Of a stretch of 64,000 bases of DNA, positions 9,291 through 16,862 are shown piece by piece. The notes beneath the pieces are model-generated. The model was not told the origin of the DNA. It made no database searches and was given only the letters and a program-made list of their open reading frames with translations. The stretch comes from Phenylobacterium sp. GTDB lineage: Bacteria > Pseudomonadota > Alphaproteobacteria > Caulobacterales > Caulobacteraceae. Both the position numbers and the translations under genes were made by a program. Position 1 is the first letter of the stretch, and each line of letters opens with the position of its first letter. The stretch spans positions 206,026-270,025 of the forward strand of contig NZ_JAUXXE010000030.1 in NCBI RefSeq assembly GCF_030681155.1. Direction: 5' to 3'.

Positions 9291-10472
9291 TCAGCTATTT
9301 GGGTCATCTGTGCCGGTGGCCTTTCGAGCTGCTCCGGGACTATTCCGGGACGAGGTGTCATCTGCCTCGATCGCGTCCCGGAGGTCGTCTTCTAGGGCAT
9401 GGGCATAGCGCATCGTCGACTGAATGTTGGCGTGACCTAGAAGCCGCTGGCTGAGCTTCAAGTTGCCCGACTTCCGCAGCAGCATCGTGCCCGCGTGGTG
9501 GCGCGTGCCGTGGATGCGGCGCCCGGGGGTGACCTTGGCGCGGTCGGCGGCGTTGTTCAGGCGCGCCTGGAGGCCGTAGTAGGTCAATGCCTCCAGCGTG
9601 ACCTCGCCGGTCTCATCGTCGCGCACCTCGACATACCAGACGTGCTCCAGGCCGCCTTTGCGCGCCCGTGCGACCCTGGCGGCGATCTCTCTGGCGTGTT
9701 CCGCCCGCAGGGGCAGGACATGGGCGCCAGTGTCGCGCTTGCGGCCCTTGCGGCGCTCCCCATCGGCCATGAGGCGGCTGCGGATGTTGAGGCGGGGGCC
9801 TTCGGGGTCGAAGTCGGCGGGAGAGAAGAACAGCTCTCCGAAGCGCAGGCCGTAGGTCAGAAGCAGATCGAGGGCGAGGCCGGTCGTCGGCCCGCACTCG
9901 GCGCGCCAGGCCGCCTGCTCGTCGACGCCGTAGATCTTGACCAGCCCGGCCGGCTCTTCCAGCCGCAGGCGACCCCAAGGGATGTCCTGCACTCTCAGGC
10001 CTCGCTTGCCGAACAGCATCACGGCGTGGCGCATGACCGGCCGAAGGTGCTCGATGATGTCGCGGTTCACCGTCGCTGCGGACGGCATGTAGAGCTTCGC
10101 GTCGGCGGCCTTGCCCTTCTTGTAGGGGATCACCCGGCGCTTTCGGATGGCGGCCGATACCGTTTCGGCGTCGATGTCCTTGAGCATCGTCGCCTTCGGG
10201 ATCAGGCGCTGCACCATCTCCAGGCGCCGCTCGACATCGACGGCGTCGCCTCGGTGCTTTCCGACGTCATCCCACCACGCGCCGCAGGCCTGATCGAGCG
10301 TCAGGCTCTCGGCTGAGCCGTGCCGGCCTTCGCCGACTTCACGGCGCTTGCGCTCCTCGACCTTCTCGGCGGCGCGTCGCGTAGTCTGCCCGGTCGAGCC
10401 GAAAACCCGGCGACCCTCAATGACGAAGTCGTACTGCCAGAAGCGGCTTTTTGCGGTTTTGTAGACGGACAC
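9291..10472 (-). CDS. int: Tyrosine recombinase phage integrase
   Basis: The 393-residue protein catalyses site-specific recombination between the phage and tRNA-Thr. It has an N-terminal arm-binding-like domain (1-50), a core-binding domain (about 55-165) and a catalytic domain with all key residues: Arg210 (TYGLRFGEL), His321-x-x-Arg324 (HGTRHH), His347 (LLGHANI) and the nucleophile Tyr356 (MRYAHA). The start is a GTG at 10472 with GGAGGAG upstream, lying inside the end of the preceding reading frame. Its stop lies 37 bases from the attL core, the classic position. Its C-terminal codons contain a copy of the 19-bp arm-type repeat. Confidence 0.95.
   Translation of the reverse strand: MSVYKTAKSRFWQYDFVIEGRRVFGSTGQTTRRAAEKVEERKRREVGEGRHGSAESLTLDQACGAWWDDVGKHRGDAVDVERRLEMVQRLIPKATMLKDIDAETVSAAIRKRRVIPYKKGKAADAKLYMPSAATVNRDIIEHLRPVMRHAVMLFGKRGLRVQDIPWGRLRLEEPAGLVKIYGVDEQAAWRAECGPTTGLALDLLLTYGLRFGELFFSPADFDPEGPRLNIRSRLMADGERRKGRKRDTGAHVLPLRAEHAREIAARVARARKGGLEHVWYVEVRDDETGEVTLEALTYYGLQARLNNAADRAKVTPGRRIHGTRHHAGTMLLRKSGNLKLSQRLLGHANIQSTMRYAHALEDDLRDAIEADDTSSRNSPGAARKATGTDDPNS
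9333..9351 (+). repeat. Candidate integrase arm-type site, left copy
   Basis: TCCGGGACTATTCCGGGAC is present here, 80 bases inside attL, and again identically at 62490-62508, 97 bases inside attR. In the circular phage both copies would flank the attP core in the same orientation, as expected of integrase arm sites. Here it also codes part of the integrase C-terminus. Confidence 0.5.
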
Positions 10473-10705
10473 GGAGCTTCGTGCTCCTCCAGGAGATAGG
10501 CGCGTAGGTCGCGCTCGGTGAAGGCGCGCAGCTTGCCGCGGGGAACCGAGCGGATGACGTTCCGCTCAGAGAGTGCGTCCAGGGTCTTCACGTCAAGGCC
10601 GATGAGTTCGGCTGCGGCCTTGGCGGTGATGACGGCGGCGTCGGCGAAGGCGGTAGCGAACCGCTTTTCCGTGGTGGGGCCAAGGTCGAGAACGGTCGCG
10701 CTCAT
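10301..10705 (-). CDS. Small helix-turn-helix protein, excisionase-like position
   Basis: A 134-residue protein whose residues 25-70 form a MerR/excisionase-type helix-turn-helix (ITAKAAAELIGLDVKTLDAL, then a basic wing and FTERDLRAYL). The C-terminal 60 residues are low complexity and overlap the integrase start by 172 bases in another frame, so that tail may matter little. Placement directly before int suggests a recombination directionality factor or int regulator. This is inferred from position and fold only. Its ATG overlaps the stop of the KGG gene by four bases (ATGA). Confidence 0.65.
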   Translation of the reverse strand: MSATVLDLGPTTEKRFATAFADAAVITAKAAAELIGLDVKTLDALSERNVIRSVPRGKLRAFTERDLRAYLLEEHEAPCPSTKPQKAASGSTTSSLRVAGFSARPGRLRDAPPRRSRSASAVKSAKAGTAQPRA

Positions 10706-10899
10706 TCTGGCTCCCCATCAGGCGGACGGCGGGGGCTGACGGAGCCGCCAACGCGGCCAGCGCTGGCTGCCAACTCCCGGTTCTTCGAGAAGGCCCTCTC
10801 CTGTGGCTCGACGCTCTTGCCGCCCTTGGCCGCAATCTCGCGCCTGCGCTCAGGGGAGAGCTTGGCGAACCCACGGAGCTTCTTCGGTTCGTCGGCCAT
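10702..10899 (-). CDS. KGG-motif small basic protein
   Basis: A 65-residue hydrophilic protein with the RGFAKLSPERRREIAAKGGK motif near the N-terminus and a second degenerate copy (SKNRELAASAGRVGG). Such KGG/Con-10-like proteins occur in stress-response genes and in many proteobacterial prophages. The molecular role is unknown. ATGA overlap with the next gene shows it is part of the leftward operon. Confidence 0.7.
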   Translation of the reverse strand: MADEPKKLRGFAKLSPERRREIAAKGGKSVEPQERAFSKNRELAASAGRVGGSVSPRRPPDGEPE

Positions 10900-10958
10900 T
10901 GGTCAGTCGCTCCCGTGGTCTGATTTCAGCAGTAGAACACCTGAAGAGGTCATGCCGC

Positions 10959-11189
10959 TCACCACTGTTGCATCTGGGCGAGGTGTTCTTCGGTGGCTGG
11001 CGCTGTGACGAGCGCCCAATAGGCGCGCCACTTCTGAGCCAGGGCCTTTCGAACCGAATGGGTCGGCTGCGACAGACAGGCGGAGGCAATCGCCAGGGTG
11101 AAGACGATCTCGCGAAGTATACGGATCTCCTCGGCGACAGCAGGCTGCACGGCGTAGGTCAGCGGTCCAACTTGGATGCGGGGGTTCAA
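10959..11189 (-). CDS. Hypothetical phage protein
   Basis: A 76-residue, mainly helical protein with no recognised motif. Support comes from the ATGA overlap with the upstream gene (11186-11189) and its place in a leftward chain of overlapped genes. Confidence 0.55.
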   Translation of the reverse strand: MNPRIQVGPLTYAVQPAVAEEIRILREIVFTLAIASACLSQPTHSVRKALAQKWRAYWALVTAPATEEHLAQMQQW

Positions 11190-11377
11190 GCGCTGGCCTC
11201 GTCGATGATGTGGGCGAAGTCCGAGGCGGCGCGGTGCGTCAGCAGCAGCGTTGGCCGGCCCGCTTGGTGGATCTCCACGCCTTCAGGCGTGCTGACGAGG
11301 CGGTGAGACTTTAGGCGTAGGGCGCCTATTGCGGTCATCATGTCGGCCGCCATGTCGATGAGAAGGTTGCGGCTCAT
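11186..11377 (-). CDS. Hypothetical phage protein
   Basis: A 63-residue protein with a short helical N-terminus and a beta-rich middle (SHRLVSTPEGVEIHQAGRP). It resembles small phage proteins of unknown role that carry two or three strands and a helix. It overlaps the following gene by ATGA. Confidence 0.6.
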   Translation of the reverse strand: MSRNLLIDMAADMMTAIGALRLKSHRLVSTPEGVEIHQAGRPTLLLTHRAASDFAHIIDEASA

Positions 11378-11412
11378 GCTGAAGCTCCGGGAATCGTGAC
11401 AGCGTCAGCGCC

Positions 11413-11886
11413 ATGCTCTGGCTTCAGGTCCTTACCGAACGCGCACTTGGCTATGAGGTCGATTGGAGCGCGACTGCTTCCTGGGTGCAGGCGATTGGAT
11501 CGGTCGCGGCGATCTTTGCGGCGATACTGATCAGCCGTCGCGAAGGCCGGCGGCAGATCGAACGCGACAATGCGAGCCTCATCGAAAAGCGGAGAGCGGC
11601 CTTCATCGCTATGGAAACCGTGATTGAGCAGCTTGGGCGCCGCGATCGCGTGTTCAGTGGCGAGGTAGCCGGAGCGGCCAGCGTACTTTCCAGTCTCGAT
11701 ACGAGCATCCTTCCGCCGAACGGCATGGTCGCACTTGTCAATTTGAAGAGCCGCGTGGCGCTCGCGCAAGGTGGTGCGGAGCATGACGCGCGGCTGATGC
11801 CCAATCAGGACGTTCGCCTGAACTTTGACGCTGTTTCCGCTCGCCGAAATCTGGAGCTCGCGCGCGCCGAAATGGGAATGATCTAA
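11413..11886 (+). CDS. Membrane-anchored cargo (moron) protein, opposite strand to its operon
   Basis: A 157-residue protein with one membrane helix at about 19-41 (WSATASWVQAIGSVAAIFAA) followed by a charged helical cytosolic region. Small proteins with a WxQxxGSxxAI membrane helix are common prophage accessory genes, often suspected of superinfection exclusion; no function is proven. It runs against the leftward operon it interrupts, and the 8-bp inverted repeat GTGACAGC/GCTGTCAC flanks it (11396-11403, 11888-11895), consistent with later insertion. An antisense frame (11374-11895) has operon-like overlaps but an implausible composition. Confidence 0.6.
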   Translation: MLWLQVLTERALGYEVDWSATASWVQAIGSVAAIFAAILISRREGRRQIERDNASLIEKRRAAFIAMETVIEQLGRRDRVFSGEVAGAASVLSSLDTSILPPNGMVALVNLKSRVALAQGGAEHDARLMPNQDVRLNFDAVSARRNLELARAEMGMI

Positions 11887-11891
11887 GGCTG

Positions 11892-12428
11892 TCACATCGT
11901 CCTCCCGGCGATGAAGCGGACGATCACGACCTGGCCGTCATTCCCGCTGCGGTAAGCCTGATGGAGGGCGGTGACGAAGTCCGAGGCCTCGACGCGGAGA
12001 CGCGCCCAGAACTGACGCTGGCCCTTGTCGCAGGCGTTCGGCGCTAACTGGTGGTGCCAGCGGCAAAGGATGCAGGAGTTCCGGTCGTGGCCCTTCACGC
12101 CCTTTTTCCAGCCGTCCACGCGCTGGTGGGCGACCTCCATGGGGTTGGGCTCGCCCTTCAGTTGGTCTGCCGTCGGTGGGCCTTCGATTTCACAGGCGAC
12201 ACAAGTCAGTTCGCTATCGTGAAGCCATGACATGAACCCGGCATCGGCCTCGTGGCCGCCCTTGGGCTTCGTCCGCTTGTGGTCGATGCGGGGCCGGCGG
12301 CCGAACTCGCGTTGAGCGCGCCGGCTGGCCTCTGCGATCTTCTTCGCTTCGCGGCCGGGGTCTTCCAGGCGGCGAAGTTCGGCCTTCAGCTCGTCACGGC
12401 GACGGCGGGTGTTGGCGTCCAACATCAT
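11892..12428 (-). CDS. HNH/His-Me finger-like nuclease domain protein
   Basis: A 178-residue protein with a helical basic N-terminus and a zinc-finger nuclease-like core: Cys76-x-x-Cys79, His101 in EVAHQR, then Cys119-x-x-Cys122 and His125-His126 in CILCRWHH. The pattern is that of phage HNH or DUF968/Ref-like ββα-metal nucleases. Within the recombination operon it may process DNA intermediates. It overlaps the upstream gene by ATGA. Catalysis is inferred, not demonstrated. Confidence 0.65.
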   Translation of the reverse strand: MMLDANTRRRRDELKAELRRLEDPGREAKKIAEASRRAQREFGRRPRIDHKRTKPKGGHEADAGFMSWLHDSELTCVACEIEGPPTADQLKGEPNPMEVAHQRVDGWKKGVKGHDRNSCILCRWHHQLAPNACDKGQRQFWARLRVEASDFVTALHQAYRSGNDGQVVIVRFIAGRTM

Positions 12429-12952
12429 GCCGCCACCCGGCGCGGCTCGCGCTGCTTCAGCAGGGTTTCGAGCTCGACGCCGATCAGACCGGCCAGATAC
12501 TCCAACACGTCCGATTTGCTCTTCTGGAAGGCCTCCTTACCCATCGACGGGATGTCCTGAGACTTCGCCGTGTAGCGGGTGACGAGGCGACCGGAGCAGA
12601 CGACGAGAGCGTATTCGTCGATAGGCGCGATGAACTCGGCGAGGCGCGACGCCTCCGGCCGGTTGCGGCAGACAGTCGTCACCTCGTCCCGGTGGCCGGT
12701 GACGATGAGGGCGTGTTTCCGTAGAGCCGTGGCGCTCATGTATTGCTGATCGAGCGGGTAGGGCAGGTTCTCCCAGGCCGCGTTGACCAGAGCGAAGTAG
12801 TGACGGTGGCTGGCGGCCGAACGCTCGTCCTCGACCGTGATCCGGTAGAGTTGGCCAATGGTGTAGTGATAGTCAGCCGCCCTCGGGTTCATCGGAACCA
12901 GGGCCTCGCCGTCCCAGCGGAACGGCATGGTCGGAATTTTCTCTGCGCTCAT
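12425..12952 (-). CDS. Conserved phage recombination-operon protein, function unknown
   Basis: A 175-residue soluble protein. A SHRHYFALVNAAWENLP segment near residue 50 followed by LRKHALIVTGHRD resembles uncharacterised proteins found next to phage annealing proteins. A later part (AEFIAPIDEYALVVC, then SMGKEAFQKSKSDVLEYL) is helical. Both ends are joined to neighbours by 4-base overlaps. Confidence 0.65.
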   Translation of the reverse strand: MSAEKIPTMPFRWDGEALVPMNPRAADYHYTIGQLYRITVEDERSAASHRHYFALVNAAWENLPYPLDQQYMSATALRKHALIVTGHRDEVTTVCRNRPEASRLAEFIAPIDEYALVVCSGRLVTRYTAKSQDIPSMGKEAFQKSKSDVLEYLAGLIGVELETLLKQREPRRVAA

Positions 12953-13065
12953 CGCTGACCCTCCAGCGATTGACGACGCGAACCGTCACGCCGGGACCGA
13001 AAGCAGTCGCGGACCTTGTCGAGCCAGGCGCGCACTTCCGCATCGCTCTTCAGGGTGTCGGTCAT
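12949..13065 (-). CDS. Micro-gene, 38 residues
   Basis: The frame reads MTDTLKSDAEVRAWLDKVRD and continues with a basic tail. It is supported by perfect ATGA overlaps at both ends (13062-13065 and 12949-12952), so ribosomes finishing the exonuclease gene would pass through it. No function can be assigned. Confidence 0.55.
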   Translation of the reverse strand: MTDTLKSDAEVRAWLDKVRDCFRSRRDGSRRQSLEGQR

Positions 13066-13682
13066 GCCGCCACCTTCGCGGGCTGGCCGTAGCGGCGGAT
13101 GCGCTCGACCGTCTCGTGAAGTTCGACGTTGAAGATGTCGACGGCGCGGGCGAGTGAGGCGATGTAGGCGTCGTCGCGATACAGGCGCTTCCGGAACAGG
13201 GGCATCTTCGGCCAGTAGACGACAAGGTCGATCCACTCGCGCTCTGCGACCCAAAGGCCCCCCTGGCATTGGGCGACGTGGCTGGACGGGAAGGTGTCCC
13301 GGTCCAGCGTCTCGATCAGCAGGTCGGGCTGCTGGGTCTTGATCTCCAACAGGCCCACGTCGCCGATCAGGGAGTCAGGCGAGTAGCCAGTCTTGCCGTT
13401 GCGCACGAAGCCGACCTGCTTGGGGTCCTCGTCGGTCATGAGGGCGTAGAAGCGGCGCGCCTCGGCCTCCATGACGTTGCCGCGCTCCATGGACGAGCTT
13501 TTGAAGCCCTCATGCACGGCGCCGGTGATGATCTCTCCGGCCAGGGTGCGCATGTAGGTGGCGCGGACCTTGCCTTCGCCCTTGGCCAGGATCTTTGAGA
13601 AGTTCGAGGCGGTGGCGATGCCGCGGCGCGCCTCGTGCCACTCCGGCGTGCCCTGCTCGCAGTTGAAGATCTCGACAGCCAT
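13062..13682 (-). CDS. YqaJ/lambda-exonuclease family recombination exonuclease
   Basis: A 206-residue nuclease of the PD-(D/E)XK type that would resect double-stranded ends to give single strands for annealing. The N-terminal EQGTPEWHEARRGIATAS helix matches the family, and the catalytic triad is visible as Asp103 (GYSPDSLIG), Glu113 and Lys115 (LLEIKT). A SSHVAQCQGGLWVA segment follows, also typical. It is paired with the ERF annealing gene immediately upstream (TGATG junction), forming the usual two-component phage recombination system. Confidence 0.88.
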   Translation of the reverse strand: MAVEIFNCEQGTPEWHEARRGIATASNFSKILAKGEGKVRATYMRTLAGEIITGAVHEGFKSSSMERGNVMEAEARRFYALMTDEDPKQVGFVRNGKTGYSPDSLIGDVGLLEIKTQQPDLLIETLDRDTFPSSHVAQCQGGLWVAEREWIDLVVYWPKMPLFRKRLYRDDAYIASLARAVDIFNVELHETVERIRRYGQPAKVAA

Positions 13683-14455
13683 CAGTGACCGCCTTGCGCG
13701 GCGAGGCGCTTCTTCTGGGCGATCAGGCCAAGCGCTTCAGCGTGCCGTCGGCGCGGGATGTGGGCGAGGGTGTCCAGCTGCAGGAAGTCGAGCAGGCGGT
13801 CGCGGTCGAGCCCGGCGTCGTCCATCAGAGCCGTGAGCTCGGCGACTTCCGCCTGAGAGATCCGTTCTTCGCCGCCGGTGTTGTTCCCGTCGTTGTCCTC
13901 GTCCTTCAGGACGATGTCGAAGGCGAGAACCTTCACGTAGCGCCGGCCGTAGGTCATCGACGAGCCGTAGGCGTGGACGGCGACCTTATCCGGCTCGCCT
14001 TCATACGCGTCGAGATCGGCCGGGACGTCCCCATGGAAGGTCTCGGCGTGCCCGCCGATGTGGCGGACCTTGCAGGTCACCCGGTAGTGGCGCTCAAGCG
14101 GGGAGTCGGCGGTCCCGAACGAGGTCGAGAGGCCGTGCGCGTGGAGTATCGGGTCGATGGCCTGGCTGATGGTCTCCAGACGGGCGTAGCGCGACATCGT
14201 GGCGTCGTTCTCCGCATCCTTCACGATGGGCGACATGGCCTGCTGAGCGGCCGTGAAGGCGATGTTAAAGGCCTGTTGGGCGTCCTGCGCCGTGATCCGC
14301 TCGTGGGCGCTGGCGATCTGGCCCAGCTTCTCAGCCGAGACGGCGGGATCGCGGGCGATGTCCGAGAGCAGGGTCAGAAACCGTTCGGTCTCCGAGGCGG
14401 GTTTTGCGGCGCGCGGCTTGCGCACGCGCGTGGCTTCAAGGGCTGCTGCTTGCAT
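13682..14455 (-). CDS. erf: ERF-family single-strand annealing protein
   Basis: A 257-residue protein with the ERF core: QQAMSPIVKDAENDATMSRYARLETI, then IDPILHAHGLSTSFG and the GSSMTYGRRYV signature at about residue 164. ERF proteins form rings on single-stranded DNA and anneal complementary strands. Partnered with the YqaJ exonuclease next door it would carry out phage homologous recombination, for example genome circularisation. The C-terminal 60 residues are a separate helical segment, perhaps for partner binding. Confidence 0.88.
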   Translation of the reverse strand: MQAAALEATRVRKPRAAKPASETERFLTLLSDIARDPAVSAEKLGQIASAHERITAQDAQQAFNIAFTAAQQAMSPIVKDAENDATMSRYARLETISQAIDPILHAHGLSTSFGTADSPLERHYRVTCKVRHIGGHAETFHGDVPADLDAYEGEPDKVAVHAYGSSMTYGRRYVKVLAFDIVLKDEDNDGNNTGGEERISQAEVAELTALMDDAGLDRDRLLDFLQLDTLAHIPRRRHAEALGLIAQKKRLAAQGGH

Positions 14456-14462
14456 GGCGTCC

Positions 14463-15497
14463 TCAGAATTGGATTTTGACGTTGGGGACTGACCCGGCCT
14501 TGATCGCCTTCACGATCTCGCGGGCCTGATCCTCGGTGACGCCCAAGCCCATGATCGCCAGCTTGGCGGCGGCCATGGTCTTGGAAACGTGGGCTCGGCT
14601 CCGCTCCCGCTTGGCGGTCTCTTCCGCCTCGGCGGCATCAGCAGCGGCCTTGTCGTCGGCGATCTTCTGGAGCCGGTCGAGTTCGGCCTGATGGGCGGCG
14701 GCTTGGTCGTCCAGGGCGTTCTGGGCTAGTCGCGCGGCCTCGGCCGTGGCGTCCTCAGCAGCCTTGCGGGCAATCTCGTCCTCACGCGCCTTGGCCGCGA
14801 GGGCATCAGCCGCCTCCTTCTCCTTGGCTTCGGCGGCTTCATTGGCGAGGCGGTCTTGCTCTTCACGCGCCGCAGACTCCGCGCGCAGCCGGTCCAGTTC
14901 GGCGCGGTCGGCTTCGGCCTGGATCAAGCGGCCATGGGCGGCGCGCAGGACTTCGACCGTCTGCTGGCGAGTGGCCTCGGCGCGCTCAAGGCTGTCGCCG
15001 AAGGTCTCGGCGTCCAGGGAAGCCCCTTCGTAGGTCGCCAGCCGCTCGGCCACGCCTTCCGACGTGTCGTCGTTTAGGATGACCACGGCGCGCTCGGCAG
15101 CGGCGAACCAGTTCGCGACCTTCTCGACGCGATCCTTCTCCGCCTCTTCCCACTCGGTCAGGGGCTTGCGGGCCTCGTCTTCCATCTGCTCAAGGCGCGC
15201 CTTGATCACCCGCCCCGAGGCGTTGACCGCGTCCGTCTGCTTGCGCCACGCCTCGGTCTTCTCCTTTCGCGCGGCCTCCACCGCCGTCCTGGTCTTGGTG
15301 ACCTTGAAGGCGAGGGACTTGATCGCGGCGCGACCGGTGGCGGTGCTGAGGTCGGGCACGAAGGCGTCGATCTCCGCCCGGATGCGCGCAAAGAGGGCTT
15401 CGGCCTCGTTGGCGCTGGTCAGGACCGCCAACGGCGTCTGCTCGACGATGAAGGAGACGGCGGTCTCTTCGGCCACAATGGGGCTATGCGCGTTCAT
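14463..15497 (-). CDS. Long coiled-coil phage protein of the recombination operon
   Basis: A 344-residue protein with a folded N-terminal third, resembling the DUF1351-like proteins found beside phage annealing genes, and a continuous Ala/Glu/Lys/Arg-rich coiled coil from about 190 to 300 (AEADRAELDRLRAESAAREE and similar). A small C-terminal domain follows (MGLGVTEDQAREIVKAIKAG). A role as scaffold or inhibitor of host nuclease is possible but unproven. Confidence 0.7.
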   Translation of the reverse strand: MNAHSPIVAEETAVSFIVEQTPLAVLTSANEAEALFARIRAEIDAFVPDLSTATGRAAIKSLAFKVTKTRTAVEAARKEKTEAWRKQTDAVNASGRVIKARLEQMEDEARKPLTEWEEAEKDRVEKVANWFAAAERAVVILNDDTSEGVAERLATYEGASLDAETFGDSLERAEATRQQTVEVLRAAHGRLIQAEADRAELDRLRAESAAREEQDRLANEAAEAKEKEAADALAAKAREDEIARKAAEDATAEAARLAQNALDDQAAAHQAELDRLQKIADDKAAADAAEAEETAKRERSRAHVSKTMAAAKLAIMGLGVTEDQAREIVKAIKAGSVPNVKIQF

Positions 15498-15631
15498 GGG
15501 GCTTCCCCAGTGATGACGTGAAGGACGACCTGGAGGGCAAAGCCGAGCGCGACCATGCCAAGCGTCCAGGCGATGAAGTTGGCGATCCGGCGCGAACGGC
15601 GGATGGGAGGGGGCGGGGGCTGTACGATCAT
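15494..15631 (-). CDS. Small single-helix membrane protein, 45 residues
   Basis: Starts MIVQPPPPPIRRSRRI and then has one membrane helix (about 18-40, FIAWTLGMVALGFALQVV). The positive N-terminal flank predicts the N-terminus inside the cell. ATGA overlaps connect it to the 28-residue gene upstream and the coiled-coil gene downstream, supporting this start over a longer frame. Function unknown. Confidence 0.6.
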   Translation of the reverse strand: MIVQPPPPPIRRSRRIANFIAWTLGMVALGFALQVVLHVITGEAP

Positions 15632-15714
15632 CGCGCGCCGACCGATTGGAGGACGGCTGCGACCGAGAAGGTTACGGTCGCGAGGAAGGCCAGCTTGGCG
15701 AGAAAGAGGGTCAT
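15628..15714 (-). CDS. Micro-gene for a 28-residue membrane peptide
   Basis: ATG at 15714 gives MTLFLAKLAFLATVTFSVAA and eight more residues, essentially a single membrane helix. It has ATGA overlaps with the gene before (15711-15714) and after (15628-15631), which is hard to explain by chance. A GGAGG site lies 8 bases before the ATG. It is too short for standard gene callers. Confidence 0.6.
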   Translation of the reverse strand: MTLFLAKLAFLATVTFSVAAVLQSVGAR

Positions 15715-16022
15715 TCGCGAACCTCCGAGACTTCGACGCCGTAGACGGCGAGACCCAACGCTTCGCTGAAATCGACGCCGCCAAGCAGGCAGGCGATCAC
15801 ACGGCTGCCGATGGGGCAGGTCGATCCAATCAGGCCGTACTTGGAGACCTCATCGAAGAACTTCGGCTGATCTACGTTCAGGGCGATGGTGCGCTTGGTC
15901 GTTCGCCCACGCCCGCGCGAACCGTCTGAATTGCAGGGCGCGGTGTGTTGGTGATGGCCGCCGCAATGCTCACAGAGGGCAGGCGGCCGGCGTTCGTCTT
16001 TTGCGTAGTTGAGGACCATCAC
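15711..16022 (-). CDS. Hypothetical phage protein with possible zinc knuckle
   Basis: A 103-residue protein with a CEHCGGHH...C cluster at about 17-30, which could bind zinc, then a basic segment and a C-terminal half (TIALNVDQPKFFDEVSKYGLIG onwards) resembling small phage proteins of unknown role. Starts overlap the upstream gene's stop by ATGA. Confidence 0.6.
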   Translation of the reverse strand: MMVLNYAKDERRPPALCEHCGGHHQHTAPCNSDGSRGRGRTTKRTIALNVDQPKFFDEVSKYGLIGSTCPIGSRVIACLLGGVDFSEALGLAVYGVEVSEVRE

Positions 16023-16249
16023 CGACGCCCCCGCTCAAACGACAGACCAGCGTTGTATGCGGCCTGATCCAAGAACCAGGGGTCGAGGCCGTTGGGCGCG
16101 ATCTGCTCCAACTTGTCGGCGATGCGCTTCAGGCTGACTGCGATAGAGGCCATCAGAACCGTCTCGCAAGCCGTGCCCATGGTGGCGACGGCTGACGGTT
16201 CGAGGTTCTGGTCGAGCGCCAGCGGATCGGGGTGTGGTCCGGACATCAC
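16019..16249 (-). CDS. Hypothetical phage protein
   Basis: A 76-residue protein with a central amphipathic helix (IAVSLKRIADKLEQIA). No known motif. ATGA overlaps at both ends place it in the leftward operon. Confidence 0.55.
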   Translation of the reverse strand: MMSGPHPDPLALDQNLEPSAVATMGTACETVLMASIAVSLKRIADKLEQIAPNGLDPWFLDQAAYNAGLSFERGRR

Positions 16250-16683
16250 GCGGCCTCCGCGACTGGGGCCATGAGGATGTCCGCCAGGGCCTGACGAGCT
16301 TCGCGACCGTCAGGGCCGGGGACATTGTTCAGAGCGGAGAGGGCGCAGCCGACCTCCGCCGCGCAGGCGGGGCGATCCAGGCGGAAGAACCCACGATGGT
16401 AGGCGCCCAGCGCGCGGGTGGCCTCAGCGACGTAGCCGCCAGCCTTCCCGATGTTGATGACCGCCGAATAGAACCGGCCCTGAGGCGAGGCGGTGAAGGT
16501 CTTCTGACGGGCGAGGGAAGCCTCCGCTGCGGCGATGTGATCGCGCGGCGAGCGGGGAGCCGGCGGCTCAAGAACGTCAGCGTTGGCGCGGTAGTGAGCC
16601 TCGCGCGCGGCGTCTTTCGAAGCCTCGACCGCAAGGTGCGGCGCGAGCTCGGGGCGGATCGAAGTAATCTGGGCGGTGGACAT
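16246..16683 (-). CDS. Hypothetical phage protein, first gene of the leftward operon
   Basis: A 145-residue helical protein, first in the leftward early operon and therefore the most promoter-proximal. A GGAGAG site precedes the ATG. The QGRFYSAVINIGKAGGYVAEA segment is the most structured part. No family recognised. Position suggests an early regulatory or host-takeover role, which is inference only. Confidence 0.6.
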   Translation of the reverse strand: MSTAQITSIRPELAPHLAVEASKDAAREAHYRANADVLEPPAPRSPRDHIAAAEASLARQKTFTASPQGRFYSAVINIGKAGGYVAEATRALGAYHRGFFRLDRPACAAEVGCALSALNNVPGPDGREARQALADILMAPVAEAA

Positions 16684-16706
16684 GGTGTCTCTCCGGGTGT
16701 GGAGAT

Positions 16707-16759
16707 ACGGTATGAAACATACCCAAATGGGTCAAGCGGAAAAGGTAGGAAAAATACCC
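16707..16759 (-). promoter_or_regulatory. Leftward early promoter with overlapping repressor operators
   Basis: On the minus strand TTGACC (16735-16730) and TACCGT (16712-16707) are 17 bases apart. The -35 box is covered by the inverted repeat ACCC-AAAT-GGGT (16721-16732), and another half-site ATACCC lies at 16754-16759. The same half-site occurs in the repressor/Cro interval, so the repressor at 20918 very likely controls this promoter. Confidence 0.65.
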
Positions 16760-16862
16760 AGATCGAAATTGATGATCGCTATTGTCGCACCTCGGCCTGC
16801 GGCGCGAGTGGACAGGCCTGCCATCGAGCGCGACGGTGGAGCATCGAGCGGGGCAGAGGCCG

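Noticed and set aside
9495..10316. Plus-strand frame of 273 codons over the integrase
   Set aside because: Antisense to the integrase with all catalytic residues in place.
11374..11895. Minus-strand frame of 173 codons with GTGA and ATGA overlaps to its neighbours
   Set aside because: Composition looks like the antisense of the forward membrane gene; the forward frame has a clear membrane helix and charged helix. The overlaps can be leftovers of the ancestral operon junction.
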